Assembly (NCBI GenBank): GCA_029860075.1
Contig: JAOUBX010000003.1
Coordinates: 1 to 64,000 of the forward strand
Direction: 5' to 3'
Length of the DNA: 64,000 nt
Source of the DNA: Deltaproteobacteria bacterium
GTDB lineage: Bacteria; Desulfobacterota; JADFVX01
Shown here: positions 17,161 through 27,617 of the stretch, in pieces
Layout: each line of letters starts with the position of its first letter
Numbering within the stretch: position 1 is the first letter of the stretch
Position numbers and translations under genes: made by a program
Notes under the pieces: model-generated
Told to the model about the DNA's origin: nothing
The model's database searches: none
The model's input: only the letters and a program-made list of their open reading frames with translations

Positions 17161-18231
17161 CTAATCGGGCATAAAAGCAACAACGATGTTTCTCCCTTTT
17201 GTTTTACCACTGTACAAGGCTTTGTCGGCACAATCAATCAGCTCCGTTGCATACTGTGTATCATCAGGATAAGAAGAAACACCAAGGGTTACCGTCAGCT
17301 TTCCCCGGGGCTGGTTTTTTTCACCGCTAACCTCGATTTCTTCGATGGCGACTCTCAGCTTTTCAGCTATCTTAACGGTATGTGTTTTGTCCTGTTCGGA
17401 TATAAGGACGATAAACTCCTCTCCACCATACCTTGCAAGGGTATCGGCCTTTCTCACATTTTCTTCAAGCGTAGCGGCAACCGTTCTGAGCGCATCATCA
17501 CCAAGCAGATGGCCGTTTTTGTCATTAAAGTTCTTAAAATGATCGATATCGAGAATAATGACTGAAATATTGCGATTAAATCGCCTGGCTCTTTCCATTT
17601 CCTTTTCAAAAGTATCAAAGAAATAGCGCCTGTTGTAGAGCCCCGTCAGGTCATCTCTCATTGAAAGTTCCCTTATATTCCTGAAAGAAAGGGCCTTGTC
17701 TATGGCGACGGCAATCTGCTGGGCTACTTCATCGAAAAGCTGCACATCTTTTTCTAAAAAGGCATTTGCTTCAGGTTTATGGACATTAAGTGTGCCTATA
17801 ATCGATTTATCACTTCTTTTAAGGGGTATGGTAAGAAAGGAACCGATATTCCTTTTTTTACCTTTATAGAAGAGAAAGTCAGGCTCTTTACTAACGTCCT
17901 GTATGAGAACTTTCTCGCCAAGGAGGGGAACCCGTCCCGAAATCCCTTCGCCTACGGACAAGGATATATTCTTAAGGTCCGTATCGCTGTGAGAGGCGCT
18001 AACCGTAAGAAACTCATTTGATTTATCGAGAAGCATGATACAGAAATCGTCAATTTTGAGCGACCGGCTGATGTGCTCCATCGTTTCGCTGAATATCTCC
18101 TCAAGGTGAGTGGTCATGCTCAAACGCTTGCTGATACTGTAAAGGGTATAAAGTTCGAGAATCCTGGAATCTAAAATCCTGTTCTCTTTTTCCAGTCCTT
18201 CTACCCTGGCTTCAAGATCCTTCTTTTCCAT
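17161..18231 (-). CDS. GAF-domain diguanylate cyclase
   Basis: A 356-residue soluble protein. An N-terminal coiled coil (residues 1-30) leads into a GAF sensor domain (about 40-185) and a GGDEF domain (about 195-356). The active site is RYGGEEF, and an RxxD inhibitory site (RKAD) lies five residues before it, so product inhibition by c-di-GMP is likely. DLTGLYNRRYFFDTF marks the start of the catalytic domain. It sits six bases upstream of queA, presumably by operon packing. The signal sensed by the GAF domain is unknown. Confidence 0.93.
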   Translation of the reverse strand: MEKKDLEARVEGLEKENRILDSRILELYTLYSISKRLSMTTHLEEIFSETMEHISRSLKIDDFCIMLLDKSNEFLTVSASHSDTDLKNISLSVGEGISGRVPLLGEKVLIQDVSKEPDFLFYKGKKRNIGSFLTIPLKRSDKSIIGTLNVHKPEANAFLEKDVQLFDEVAQQIAVAIDKALSFRNIRELSMRDDLTGLYNRRYFFDTFEKEMERARRFNRNISVIILDIDHFKNFNDKNGHLLGDDALRTVAATLEENVRKADTLARYGGEEFIVLISEQDKTHTVKIAEKLRVAIEEIEVSGEKNQPRGKLTVTLGVSSYPDDTQYATELIDCADKALYSGKTKGRNIVVAFMPD

Positions 18232-18258
18232 TTTTCCCTCATAAGCACTGCCAACTAA

Positions 18259-19392
18259 CTAATAAACCCTTCGTATATATGTTCCCTTGTAATAATACGT
18301 TAAAATATCTTTATAGTTCATTCCCGACAGGGCCATTCCTCTTGCTCCCCACTGGCACATTCCCACACCGTGGCCGAACCCGCTGCCTGAGAAAATAATC
18401 TCGTTACCTTTGATCTCCAGCGAAAAAAGCGTGCTCTTTATATTTTCATAGCCCATGAGTTCCCTCAGTTCATTTCCCGATAATTGCACGCCTGCCAGGA
18501 GAATCTTCTTTATTCGTCCACTTTCGGACTGTTGAAAAATCTTTATTGAATGAGGACCTTTTCCGGGCAGATGACCTTTTTTACGGAGAGACTCTAAAAT
18601 GCTAGCAAAATCTGTCCTGTAAATCCAGAAATAGTTTGGCGCCTCTGTGCAATAGCTGTCTTCAACAGACCTTAAGTAGGGAAAATCCTCGCCCCAGACA
18701 TGAACTGCCGATTCCGTCTGGCCGCCACAACTTGAATGATAGAGTGTGCGGGCAATCGTTCCTTCATAAAAAAGAACCTCGCCCTCTGTTTCGTTGACGG
18801 CCTTTTGCACTCTTTCGTCTTCACTTAAGCTTCCCCCGTAGACCTGATCCAGTACTGACGCCTTTAAATGATAGGGCGCTTCTCCCGCTGATTTCAGCTT
18901 AAGATAGGCATAAGTTCTAGCTGCCACGGCCTGGGCCTTTACAGACGCTAAAGGCCACCTTGAGGAGATCTCATGATTGATTATTCCCATGAGGTAACCT
19001 TCCAGCCCAAGCGAGTTGATGACAGTAAGGGCGCCCCGCTCTCTAATGACGGAAATGCTTCCTCTGTAAGGCCTTCCGTTAACGCTTATATCCTTGCCGC
19101 CGAAAGCCAGTCTTTCACTTTTAACAAGACGACCATCGACAAGGATACCGTTATTGCCCATATTAACGGTAATATTGCTTCGTCCCTGCAAGAGATCCTT
19201 TCCATTATCTATCACTCTTAATCCGCTTCCCGACAGGGAAACTTCCTCGACTCCCGTTAATAAAGCAACATTTATGCCAGGACCCTTTAAGGTCTCAGGG
19301 GAAAATCTTTCACCCGGTGTGGAGCAGGAGATTGTCTGCAGAGAGAAATAAAGGGGAATGATGAGCCCTGCTAACTTTTTATGAGCCGTCAT
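18259..19392 (-). CDS. SpoIID/LytB-domain protein, probable exported
   Basis: A 377-residue protein with an N-terminal hydrophobic signal ending near TISC at residue 23, a poor lipobox, so lipoprotein status is uncertain. The SpoIID domain is clear: LEGYLMGIINHEISSRWPLASVKAQAVAARTYA around residue 130, then HSSCGGQTES and a C-terminal GFGHGVGMCQWGARGMA. SpoIID proteins cleave peptidoglycan glycan strands lacking stem peptides; in Gram-negatives the role is less clear. It follows the DUF2065 gene closely. Confidence 0.9.
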   Translation of the reverse strand: MTAHKKLAGLIIPLYFSLQTISCSTPGERFSPETLKGPGINVALLTGVEEVSLSGSGLRVIDNGKDLLQGRSNITVNMGNNGILVDGRLVKSERLAFGGKDISVNGRPYRGSISVIRERGALTVINSLGLEGYLMGIINHEISSRWPLASVKAQAVAARTYAYLKLKSAGEAPYHLKASVLDQVYGGSLSEDERVQKAVNETEGEVLFYEGTIARTLYHSSCGGQTESAVHVWGEDFPYLRSVEDSYCTEAPNYFWIYRTDFASILESLRKKGHLPGKGPHSIKIFQQSESGRIKKILLAGVQLSGNELRELMGYENIKSTLFSLEIKGNEIIFSGSGFGHGVGMCQWGARGMALSGMNYKDILTYYYKGTYIRRVY

Positions 19393-19394
19393 TT

Positions 19395-19601
19395 TTATAT
19401 AACCCTTAAGGCAATATAAAGCACGCCAAGTCCGGTAAGCATAAAGAGAAAACCAATCCCCCTGATGGCGGAATCGGGCATTTCCCTGATGATTTCAAGC
19501 CATTTTTTAATCCCCGAAGGGGCCAGGAAGTAAGGCATACCCTCAATGACAAAGACGAGCGCAAGAACGGAAAGGAAGAATTTAAGTCCGTATGTTTCCA
19601 T
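19395..19601 (-). CDS. DUF2065 family small membrane protein
   Basis: A 68-residue protein with two hydrophobic segments (8-25 and 46-66) and the family pattern VIEGMPYFLAPSGIKKW. DUF2065 proteins are short inner-membrane proteins of unknown function. The ATG overlaps the recO stop by one base (TAATG), so it is translationally coupled to recO. Confidence 0.85.
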   Translation of the reverse strand: METYGLKFFLSVLALVFVIEGMPYFLAPSGIKKWLEIIREMPDSAIRGIGFLFMLTGLGVLYIALRVI

Positions 19602-20380
19602 TATCCTATCCCTTTTATATGCGCTATAAAGTCGAGGCTTTTAAGTCTTTTTCCCAGATGCTGTGAAATAAATGCAGAAAGCAGCCTTCCGCTCTCATTT
19701 AGCGCATCTTTTGTAAAAGAAACCTTTCCATTTAAAGCGCCGCTTAAGGTTTTCAATGTTCCCGGTGAAATAAAATCGAAGGCTGAATTATCATGCCCTC
19801 TGCACTTGCCGCAAACAACTCCTCCCCTGCTGTGACTGAAGGCGATTCCCATGGGAGCGCTTTCTGCCGATATCTTAAAAACGTTGCTGCCGCAGGAAGT
19901 GCACTCCAGCAGTGACGGCATATAGCCCGCCATGGAGAGGAGTCTGATTTCAAATTCCCTGACCACAACTTCTAGCGCTTTTGCATGGGAAAGTCTTTCC
20001 ATGCTGTCCAGCGTAAGGGCAAAAAAACACCTTGCCGAGTCCCTGTCATGATGGTGATTTTCGTCGGAAAGGACATCTGCCAGTTCCATTATATAACTGC
20101 CGTAGGATATCTTTACAATATCATTCCTGATCGCTTTATAGCTTTTAAGTACCCTGGCGTCATTTATAAAAGCAAGGCCCTTGCCCGGTTTAAGGACAAG
20201 CTTGACAAGGGTAAAGGGCTCAAGGGCGCCGCCGAATCGTTTCAGGCTTTTTCTCGCCCCTTTCGCTATACCTTTTATCCTGCCCAGATCTTCCGTAATA
20301 AGGGTGAGTATGCGATCCGATTCACCGTAATTACTCCCTTTTATGATCAAAGCCCTGGTTTCTACCTGATTCACAGTCAC
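19601..20380 (-). CDS. recO: DNA repair protein RecO
   Basis: A 259-residue recombination mediator of the RecFOR pathway. The N-terminal OB fold shows TRALIIKGSNYGESDRILTL and GRIKGIAKGARKS; the C-terminal helical part has a four-cysteine zinc site (CTSCGSN and CGKC). It loads RecA on SSB-coated gaps. It lies 18 bases downstream of mgtE and overlaps the DUF2065 gene. Confidence 0.95.
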   Translation of the reverse strand: MTVNQVETRALIIKGSNYGESDRILTLITEDLGRIKGIAKGARKSLKRFGGALEPFTLVKLVLKPGKGLAFINDARVLKSYKAIRNDIVKISYGSYIMELADVLSDENHHHDRDSARCFFALTLDSMERLSHAKALEVVVREFEIRLLSMAGYMPSLLECTSCGSNVFKISAESAPMGIAFSHSRGGVVCGKCRGHDNSAFDFISPGTLKTLSGALNGKVSFTKDALNESGRLLSAFISQHLGKRLKSLDFIAHIKGIG

Positions 20381-20398
20381 CTCTTTCGTTAAAGAAAA

Positions 20399-21757
20399 CT
20401 AAAACATTAAAAATGAAGCAATGTTAAAGAGGATGAGAATACCGATAATATCGATGGAAGTTGTTACAAAAGGTCCCGTCGCAACAGCCGGGTCGGCGCC
20501 GAGTTTAAAAAGAATAATGGGCATCATCGTTCCAAGGGCTGCCGCAAGAATCATGGACATGCACATGGATATGCCGACAACGGCGCTTAAGCGCAGGGCA
20601 TCAGGGTAAATGAGGGAGGCCGCAAATGCGACCAAGCCGCCATAGACGACACCGAGAATGAAGCCGATTCTAATCTCCTTGAAAACGATCTTCCATAAAG
20701 CGCCCACATCGACACTTCCTGTAGCAAGGCCTCTTACGACAATTGTTGTTGACTGTGTGCCGATATTTCCACCCATACCAAGGATAACAGGGATAAAGGA
20801 AGCCAGGGCAACGACCTGCCCCAGCGTATGCTCAAAGGCGCCGATTATCTTTAATGCGACAATTCCACCGATGCAGCTCGCAAAAAGCCAGGGGAGCCTT
20901 GATTTGGCGCTTTTAATGATAGACATGGGGATGGCATCATCAGAGCCGGCGCCTGCCATCTTGAAAAAATCCTCCGAAGCTTCTTCTTCGATGACGTCGA
21001 CTATATCGTCAATGGTAATTCTTCCAACGAGTGTTTCCTCCGGATCCGTTACGGGAAGAGAGATGAGGTTATATTTTTTAAAAATTCTGGCAATTTCCTC
21101 CTGGTCCTGATCTACGTAAGCCGCTGCATACTCCGTATCCATAATATCCATAATGGGAGTATGGGGCGGTTCGAGAACAAGACGCCTGATGGGGAGAACG
21201 CCTGTCAGCTTATTTTTACGGTCAGTCACAAAAATGTTGTGAATGTCTTCCCCTTTGTCACTCATATCTCTAAGCATATGGATCACTTCCTGGACTGTGG
21301 CATCTGCCGTTACGGAAGCAACCTCTGCCTGCATGATACCGCCGGCGCTGTCCTCGTCGTAGGTAAGAAGCCTTTTAACCTGTCTTGTGTCTTCTTCGGG
21401 AATAAGGTCGAGGACTTTATTGGCATCTTCTTCAGATAAGGAACCGAGCACGTCGGCTGCATCATCGGAATCCATATGATCAACGATTTCACTGACCCGT
21501 TTGGATTCCATCTCTTCGAGAATGAACTCTCTCATTTCATCTGAAAGCTCGATAATCACTTCCGAAGCAATTTTAGGCTCGAGGATATAAAAGAGTTCCC
21601 TCGAATTCTCTTTGGAAAGGTGATTCATGAATTTTGCCACGTCGGCGGGATGGTGTGTGGAGAGCAAAGCGGCCAGTTCTTCTTTCTTGCCACTTTCCAG
21701 GAGCCCGTCACACTGCTCGTAATCGATTTTTAAATCTTCTGTTGCCGACATGGGCAT
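20399..21757 (-). CDS. mgtE: Magnesium transporter MgtE
   Basis: A 452-residue Mg2+ channel. The N domain (residues 20-130) has repeated helical motifs such as HPADVAKFMNHLS and MDSDDAADVLGSL; two CBS domains follow (about 135-255), and five membrane helices fill the C-terminal 180 residues, with the pore block GMGGNIGTQSTTIVVRGLA. The N and CBS domains gate the channel by cytoplasmic magnesium. No M-box riboswitch was recognised in the 170-base gap upstream. Confidence 0.96.
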   Translation of the reverse strand: MPMSATEDLKIDYEQCDGLLESGKKEELAALLSTHHPADVAKFMNHLSKENSRELFYILEPKIASEVIIELSDEMREFILEEMESKRVSEIVDHMDSDDAADVLGSLSEEDANKVLDLIPEEDTRQVKRLLTYDEDSAGGIMQAEVASVTADATVQEVIHMLRDMSDKGEDIHNIFVTDRKNKLTGVLPIRRLVLEPPHTPIMDIMDTEYAAAYVDQDQEEIARIFKKYNLISLPVTDPEETLVGRITIDDIVDVIEEEASEDFFKMAGAGSDDAIPMSIIKSAKSRLPWLFASCIGGIVALKIIGAFEHTLGQVVALASFIPVILGMGGNIGTQSTTIVVRGLATGSVDVGALWKIVFKEIRIGFILGVVYGGLVAFAASLIYPDALRLSAVVGISMCMSMILAAALGTMMPIILFKLGADPAVATGPFVTTSIDIIGILILFNIASFLMF

Positions 21758-21928
21758 GGCAGGCCTCTTGATATGACGCTTTGATTAAATTAACGGAAGT
21801 TTCTGTAATACTTGCGAAAATAGCACAGAGACGGCCTTTTTGTCAAGGAAGTGAGCAGCCGGGAAAGATCTTTAAAAAGTGGAGAATATAAACGCGTAAA
21901 GAGAGGTATAAAAGGTTTGACAGACTGT

Positions 21929-23440
21929 TTATTCCAGGTGTCCTCTGTCCCAGCCCTTTGCCCGCTCAACGGCCCGCTTCCACCCTGCATAAAGACAATC
22001 GGCTTCCCCCTTATCCATAGCCGGAACATACCTGGCCCCCTCCTGCCAGTGGGAGGAGATCTGATCCATGCTTTCCCAAAAGCCGACGGCAAGTCCGGCA
22101 AGGTAGGCGGCGCCCAGGGCCGTTGTTTCCGTGACCTTTGAAACAACGACGGGAACACCGAGAATATCGGCCTGAAACTGCATAAGAAATGAATTAACGA
22201 CGGCCCCGCCATCAACTCTGAGCTCCTTTAGTTTGAGTCCCGAATCGGCCTCCATCGCACCAATAAGGGCCCTCACCTGAAAGGCAATCGATTCCAGGGC
22301 TGCTCTTACCATATGCGCCCTGCCCGTCCCGCGCGTCAGGCCAACGATCGTTCCTCGCGCATACATATCCCAGTAAGGCGCGCCCAGCCCTGCAAAGGCG
22401 GGCACAAAATAGACGCCGCCTGAATTTTCAATACTCATGGCTATCTCCTCGCTCCCGGCGGCATCTTCTATGAGCTTCATTTCATCCCTTAGCCACTGAA
22501 TGGCCGCTCCGGCAATAAAGATACTCCCTTCGAGGGCATATTCCACTTTCCCGTCAACACCCCAGGCAAGGGTGGTCAGAAGCCCTTCTTTTGAGGCAAG
22601 GTATTCTTCTCCCGTATTCATGAGGAGAAAGCAGCCTGTGCCATAGGTGTTTTTTGCAAGTCCCCTGTCAAAACATCCCTGGCCGAAAAGGGCCGCCTGC
22701 TGGTCACCGGCCACTCCGGCAAGGGGAATGCCGCAACCGATTAAATCTTTATTAACTGTTCCCAGGTGTCCGCTCGACGATTTTACCTCGGGAAGCATCG
22801 ATTCCGGTATATCAAGGGCCGACAGGATTTCATTGTCCCAGCATTTCTCCCTGATATTGTACAGCAAGGTTCTCGAAGCATTGCTGTAATCGGTGGCGTG
22901 AACCTTGCCAGCGGTCAGTTTATAAATGAGCCATGAATCGACTGTGCCGAAACAAAGTTCCCCTTTCCGGGCTTTCTCTCTTGCGCCGGACACATTGTCG
23001 AGTATCCACTTTACTTTGGTTCCCGAAAAATAGGCATCGAGAACAAGTCCCGTCTTTTCTCTTATTTTTTCTTCAAGGCCCTTTTCTTTCAGGTCCTCGC
23101 AGACAGGAGCCGTTCTGCGGCATTGCCATACAATAGCGTTGTATACCGGCTTGCCGCTATCTCTTTCCCAGACAAGTGTCGTTTCTCTCTGGTTGGTAAT
23201 GCCTATAGCGGCAATTTCATCAACGGGCTTATTGGAACGCGCTAAAACTTCTTTCAGGGTCCATAACTGGCTTTCCCATATTTCCAGCGGATCATGCTCC
23301 ACCCACCCCGGCCTGGGGTAGATCTGCCTGAATTCCCTGGAAACCTGCTCAAGGGGCCTGCCCTCTCCATTAAAGAGGATGGTTCTTGAACTGGTCGTCC
23401 CCTGGTCAAGGGCGATAATATATTTCTTTTTATCATTCAT
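21929..23440 (-). CDS. glpK: Glycerol kinase
   Basis: A 503-residue FGGY-family kinase that phosphorylates glycerol to glycerol-3-phosphate. Conserved blocks include [14 protein letters not shown] at the start, [38 protein letters not shown] and [16 protein letters not shown]. The ATG at 23440 is preferred over the TTG at 23455 because GAGGGG lies eight bases before it. No glpF or glpD is adjacent. A repeat-rich gap separates it from ftsY. Confidence 0.96.
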   Translation of the reverse strand: MNDKKKYIIALDQGTTSSRTILFNGEGRPLEQVSREFRQIYPRPGWVEHDPLEIWESQLWTLKEVLARSNKPVDEIAAIGITNQRETTLVWERDSGKPVYNAIVWQCRRTAPVCEDLKEKGLEEKIREKTGLVLDAYFSGTKVKWILDNVSGAREKARKGELCFGTVDSWLIYKLTAGKVHATDYSNASRTLLYNIREKCWDNEILSALDIPESMLPEVKSSSGHLGTVNKDLIGCGIPLAGVAGDQQAALFGQGCFDRGLAKNTYGTGCFLLMNTGEEYLASKEGLLTTLAWGVDGKVEYALEGSIFIAGAAIQWLRDEMKLIEDAAGSEEIAMSIENSGGVYFVPAFAGLGAPYWDMYARGTIVGLTRGTGRAHMVRAALESIAFQVRALIGAMEADSGLKLKELRVDGGAVVNSFLMQFQADILGVPVVVSKVTETTALGAAYLAGLAVGFWESMDQISSHWQEGARYVPAMDKGEADCLYAGWKRAVERAKGWDRGHLE

Positions 23441-23474
23441 GGCTTGCCCCCTCAAGTTAAGGTTTTGATTTACC

Positions 23475-23700
23475 CCTCCTAAGCTCCCCTTATCAAGGGG
23501 AGGAACTAAATCCCCTCCTTATCGTAGAGTACTACATGGCATAAAGAAACAAAGAGGGTGGCTATCAATTCCCCCCTTTAACAAAGGGGGGTGAGGGGGG
23601 GCTTTAGATATCATGCTACAAGAAAATCCCCCTTAATCCCCCTTTTTCAAAGGGGGGAGACTCATTTAAAAGTCACCCTGAGCCTGTCGAAGGGTCTTCA
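23475..23700. repeat. Cluster of dispersed inverted repeats between ftsY and glpK
   Basis: This gap has no gene but three repeat motifs. CCCCTTATCAAGGGG lies near 23490. CCCCCCTTTAACAAAGGGGGG lies near 23575, with a sister copy CCCCCTTTTTCAAAGGGGGG near 23640. GTCACCCTGAGCCTGTCGAAGGG lies at 23672-23694. The last recurs as an inverted pair at 48.05 kb, and the CCCCTCC-type motif recurs at 38.9-39.2 kb. Confidence 0.7.
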
Positions 23701-23722
23701 ACACTAATGACCCAAAGAACAA

Positions 23723-24649
23723 TCAAAATATAGCTTCCACAAAATCCTCTGCATTAAATTCCCTGAGATCCTCCACGCCTTCACCGACACCGATATAGCG
23801 AATAGGAAGCTTCATCTCGTCGGCAATAGCAAAGACAACCCCTCCCTTGGGTGTTCCGTCCAGCTTAGTTACCACAAGTCCCGTTACACCAACGGATTCA
23901 TGAAAAAGTTTCGCCTGGGCAATGGCATTCTGCCCCGTACTTGCATCGAGAACGAGAATTACTTCATGGGGCGCATGGGGAATAACCTTCGTCATGACCC
24001 GCTTTATTTTTTTCAGCTCTTCCATAAGATTTACCTTCGTATGAAGACGGCCGGCCGTATCGATAATAAGAACATCCATGCCCCTTGCCTTTGCTGCTTC
24101 CACGGCATCATAGGCAACGGCGGCAGGATCAGCGCCGTCGGCATGGCTGACAACAGGAATCTCATTACGCTCGCCCCAGATTTTGATCTGCTCGATGGCG
24201 GCAGCCCTGAAGGTATCTCCTGCCGCCATGAGCACCTTTTTACCTTCCGATTGAAATTTAGAAGCCAGTTTGCCTATGGTCGTTGTTTTACCGACACCAT
24301 TAACACCGACAACCATAATAACGGTAGGCTTTTCTTTACTAAATGGAAGCAAACCTTCGCCGGGCTTGAGAAGGTTCAGCATCTCACCTTTAAGGGTTCC
24401 CCTGAGGGCTTCTGCATCACCCAGTTCCTTCCTTCTCACCTTGTCTTCCACGGCTTCCAGGAGGTCATAGGTCGTTTTTACGCCAATGTCGGAAGTAATT
24501 AAGATCTCTTCAAGATCTTCGACAAGATCATCGTCGATCTGTTTTTTGCCAAGAACAGCCCTGTCTATTCTCTTGACCAGCCCCTCACTGGTCTTTGAAA
24601 GCCCCCTTCGTAATTTCTTTAAAAAACCTTTTTTTTCTTCTTCTCCCAT
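23723..24649 (-). CDS. ftsY: Signal recognition particle receptor FtsY
   Basis: A 308-residue SRP-type GTPase, near the minimal length because the acidic A domain is short. The N domain covers about 1-95; the G domain has G1 [10 protein letters not shown] at 115-124, DTAGRLHTK as G3 and [10 protein letters not shown] as G4. It docks SRP-ribosome complexes at the membrane. It lies between the repeats that separate it from glpK and the ppnN-like gene. Confidence 0.97.
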   Translation of the reverse strand: MGEEEKKGFLKKLRRGLSKTSEGLVKRIDRAVLGKKQIDDDLVEDLEEILITSDIGVKTTYDLLEAVEDKVRRKELGDAEALRGTLKGEMLNLLKPGEGLLPFSKEKPTVIMVVGVNGVGKTTTIGKLASKFQSEGKKVLMAAGDTFRAAAIEQIKIWGERNEIPVVSHADGADPAAVAYDAVEAAKARGMDVLIIDTAGRLHTKVNLMEELKKIKRVMTKVIPHAPHEVILVLDASTGQNAIAQAKLFHESVGVTGLVVTKLDGTPKGGVVFAIADEMKLPIRYIGVGEGVEDLREFNAEDFVEAIF

Positions 24650-24689
24650 TATCTCATTCCCAAAGTGTATTTAAAAAAAACGCCCGTCC

Positions 24690-26060
24690 TTATTTGATTA
24701 TTTCATAGCAGGGAACATATTTGGAACCGGGCAACTTCATCCGGTGCTGGCTGACGAATGAACCGAGAAGAATATCCATAGATTCCATAATGTCTTTATC
24801 ACCCCTGATTTCGAAAGGTCCATGTTCTTCAATTATCTGTATTCCATCGGCCTTTACCGTTCCTGATACGATACCTGAAAAGGCGCGCCGCAGGTTTGCC
24901 GCAAGCTGATGGCGTTCCTGATCTTTATGGAGTTCCAGCGACGCCATATTTTCATGGGTCGCTTCAAAAGGTTTCTGGAAATCATCTTCAATCTTCAGAA
25001 GCCAGTTATAGTAAAAGGCATCACTCGTGGAGCGCCTGAAGCGGTAAACCTCTTCAATGCCCTCTTTAACCTCTTTGGCCACTTCCGGCGGATCGTTGAT
25101 GATTATTTTATAGCGCTTTTGCGCCTCCTTGCCGAGGGTCTCTTCAATAAACCGGTTGACACCCTCAAAATAGGCTTCAGAACTTTTCGGCCCCGTCAAT
25201 ATGAAGGGGAAAGGTATTCCCCTGTTTTCAGGATTAAGAAGCAGACCGAGAAGAAAAAGGATCTCCTCCGTCGTGCCGGCGCCGCCGGGAAAAACAACGA
25301 TACCATGTCCCGTACGGACAAAGGCTTCCAGCCTTTTTTCAATATCGGGCAGAATGACGAGATCGTTGACGATGGGATTAGGGGGCTCGGCCGCAATAAT
25401 ACCCGGCTCCGAGATGCCGATATATTGTCCTATATTGATTCGCTGTTTGGCATGACCTATTGTTGCGCCTTTCATGGGACCTTTCATTGCGCCCGGCCCG
25501 CATCCGGTGGCAATATTAAGTCCCCGAAGCCCCATTTCATGGCCTACTTCTTTCGTATATTCATATTCTATGCGGTTAATGGAGTGACCTCCCCAGCAGA
25601 CAACGAGGTTTGGAACCGTCCTTGGCCTCATTATTCGCGCATTGCGAAGAATATGAAAAACGGCATTTGTTATTCCTTCGGAACTGATGAGGTCAAATTT
25701 GGGGTTTCTATAAACTTCGTCACTGACATAAATAACATCACGCAGTACGGAAAAAAGATGATCACTGATTCCCCTGATAATCCTGCCTTCTACGAAAGCG
25801 GAAGCCGGCGCGCCCCTGACTTCGAGCTTTATTCCCCTTTCCTGCTGAAGAACCTCGATATGGAAGGATTTGTACCTTTCAAGGAGCTTTTTACCGTCAT
25901 CGAGGTTACTGCCGCAATTAAGCACGGCAAGTGAGCAGTTCCTGAATATAGTATGGAGATCGCCCTTACTGGTATTAAGCAGGCTTTCCACTTCCGCCTT
26001 GGAGAGGACTTCCATCCTCCCTTCAGGTGTTATTCTCGCATCTACAACTTCCGGTTTCAT
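24690..26060 (-). CDS. ppnN: Nucleotide 5'-monophosphate nucleosidase, PpnN (YgdH) type
   Basis: About 456 residues, close to the 454 of E. coli PpnN, which cleaves purine and pyrimidine nucleoside monophosphates and responds to (p)ppGpp. The central Rossmann-like LOG domain carries the signature FPGGAGTTEEILFLLGLLLNP, with TGCGPGAMKGPMKGA before it; N- and C-terminal extensions match PpnN rather than short LOG proteins. The ATG at 26060 is preferred; a TTG at 26072 has GGAG very close. The first gene of the long minus-strand block, it diverges from the CysH-like gene. Confidence 0.9.
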   Translation of the reverse strand: MKPEVVDARITPEGRMEVLSKAEVESLLNTSKGDLHTIFRNCSLAVLNCGSNLDDGKKLLERYKSFHIEVLQQERGIKLEVRGAPASAFVEGRIIRGISDHLFSVLRDVIYVSDEVYRNPKFDLISSEGITNAVFHILRNARIMRPRTVPNLVVCWGGHSINRIEYEYTKEVGHEMGLRGLNIATGCGPGAMKGPMKGATIGHAKQRINIGQYIGISEPGIIAAEPPNPIVNDLVILPDIEKRLEAFVRTGHGIVVFPGGAGTTEEILFLLGLLLNPENRGIPFPFILTGPKSSEAYFEGVNRFIEETLGKEAQKRYKIIINDPPEVAKEVKEGIEEVYRFRRSTSDAFYYNWLLKIEDDFQKPFEATHENMASLELHKDQERHQLAANLRRAFSGIVSGTVKADGIQIIEEHGPFEIRGDKDIMESMDILLGSFVSQHRMKLPGSKYVPCYEIIK

Positions 26061-26254
26061 AAGGTTTTTCAAGGCTCCATCATTTATTTGTTTTCAAGGC
26101 GTAACAGACTATCAGAAAATCGCTAAAATGGGTATGCAAAATATATTTTACTCCTTTTAACAGGGAATATCATTTGATCTTCACCTTTATTTTTCAGAAT
26201 AAAATGTGCAATAATGATCTCCGTCTTAACAGAATATGTGCAGGGAGTTTATTT

Positions 26255-27343
26255 ATGAATATTACGATGGTCAAAAAAATAATGGAAGATGGCCGGGAGT
26301 GCAAAAAATGTCGGGAAGTCTCTGAAAGACTTGAGTCAGGCGGGGAAATGGCCTTTATAAACCGCACTATTTATGCCGACATGAGAGATCCTTCTTCCGA
26401 AGGGCATCATGTCGCCAAAATGCATAATATAACTATTGCGCCTTTCTTTGTCGTTGAAGAAGCGGGACAGGTTAAAATATATAAAACCTATATGGAGCTT
26501 AAGAGAAAGGTCTTCAAAAAGATACTTGACGAAGCCGATATTGAAATAGAGGAAAAGCGTAAGGCAAAACCAGCATCCTCCGCTCTGGATTTTATGAAGT
26601 ATAAATCAAAGGTCAAAAGCGCTTCTTCACCCATGCCGCAGATTGACATTGACAGCTTAAATAGCGACTTTGAAGACAAATCTCCCCGGGAGTTGCTCAA
26701 ATGGGCATTAGATGAACTTCATCCTTCCATTGCACTGGCATGGAGCGGCGCAGAAGATGTGGCCCTTGTCGATATGATGCTCAAAATCAACCCTCAGGCC
26801 AGGGTGTTTACACTCGATACGGGCAGATTAAATGAAGAGACCTACCAGCTCATTAGCAGAGTGCGTGAGAAATACGGCATGAACGTGGAAGTTCTCTTCC
26901 CTCATACTGAGCAGACAGAGGAAATGATCCGGCAAAATGGAATCAATCTTTTTTATGACAGCATTGAAAAGAGAAAGCTCTGCTGCAAGATAAGAAAAGT
27001 TCAACCTTTAACTAAAATGCTCTCTACCATGAATGCATGGATAACGGGGCTCCGGAGGGATCAATCGGTAACGCGTACGGTTCTTCAAAAAATAGAGATT
27101 GACCATGCCTTTGGCGGCATTATTAAAATTAATCCCCTTGCCGGCTGGTCTCACGATGATGTATGGCGCTATATCCGTGAAAACGATGTTCCTTTCAATG
27201 AACTTCATGAAAAAGGCTACCCCTCCATCGGCTGTGCTCCCTGCACCCGTGCCGTTCAGGAAGGAGAAGACATAAGGGCGGGACGATGGTGGTGGGAAGA
27301 GCCGGAGAGCAAGGAGTGCGGACTCCATATTAAGTCCAAATAA
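26255..27343 (+). CDS. APS/PAPS reductase (CysH-like) with N-terminal thioredoxin-like domain
   Basis: Residues 1-90 look like a thioredoxin/glutaredoxin fold: CKKC at 16-19 and a cis-proline-type IAPFFVV at 61-67. Residues 130-362 are a CysH-type domain with SGAEDVALVDMM, TLDTGRLNEET and WSHDDVWRYI. Cysteines C243-C244 and C327-x2-C330 match the 4Fe-4S ligands of assimilatory APS reductases, and C355 in ECGLH is the catalytic cysteine. The attached domain may supply the reductant. The ATG at 26255 has AGGGAG seven bases upstream; an in-frame TTG 27 codons earlier is less likely. No other sulfur assimilation gene is nearby. Confidence 0.88.
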   Translation: MNITMVKKIMEDGRECKKCREVSERLESGGEMAFINRTIYADMRDPSSEGHHVAKMHNITIAPFFVVEEAGQVKIYKTYMELKRKVFKKILDEADIEIEEKRKAKPASSALDFMKYKSKVKSASSPMPQIDIDSLNSDFEDKSPRELLKWALDELHPSIALAWSGAEDVALVDMMLKINPQARVFTLDTGRLNEETYQLISRVREKYGMNVEVLFPHTEQTEEMIRQNGINLFYDSIEKRKLCCKIRKVQPLTKMLSTMNAWITGLRRDQSVTRTVLQKIEIDHAFGGIIKINPLAGWSHDDVWRYIRENDVPFNELHEKGYPSIGCAPCTRAVQEGEDIRAGRWWWEEPESKECGLHIKSK

Positions 27344-27442
27344 GCCTGTCAACCACCCCGCCGCAAGGAGTGGTCTTTCACCTGGCAGACCGGCTTTCCC
27401 ATTTATTGAAGTACGTCCGAAGGGTTTTAACATAGCCATTCG

Positions 27443-27467
27443 AGGGGCCGTCAGTGGCCCCTTTTTT
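27443..27467 (+). terminator. Rho-independent terminator of the CysH-like gene
   Basis: GGGGCC and GGCCCC form a stem around GTCAGT, followed by six T residues, about 100 bases after the CysH-like stop. The rest of the 27344-27617 gap holds no gene and presumably carries the mltD promoter. Confidence 0.85.
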
Positions 27468-27617
27468 ATTTATTTTTTCGCACAAAAAGCACCTTTTTCC
27501 CTTCTCTTAATGGTCTCTATTTTTATTTTTCTGCATAAATGGCTTACATATTAGCCACTTGTATGCTAAACTCCCCTGCAAAAACCTAAAGAGCAATCCT
27601 TATGAGGAGATTATTTT

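Noticed and set aside
21758-21928. M-box magnesium riboswitch at mgtE
   Set aside because: The gap upstream of mgtE shows no recognisable conserved riboswitch core; it is also short.
23475-23700. CRISPR array
   Set aside because: The repeated motifs are palindromic, unevenly spaced and in both orientations, with no constant spacer length and no cas genes.
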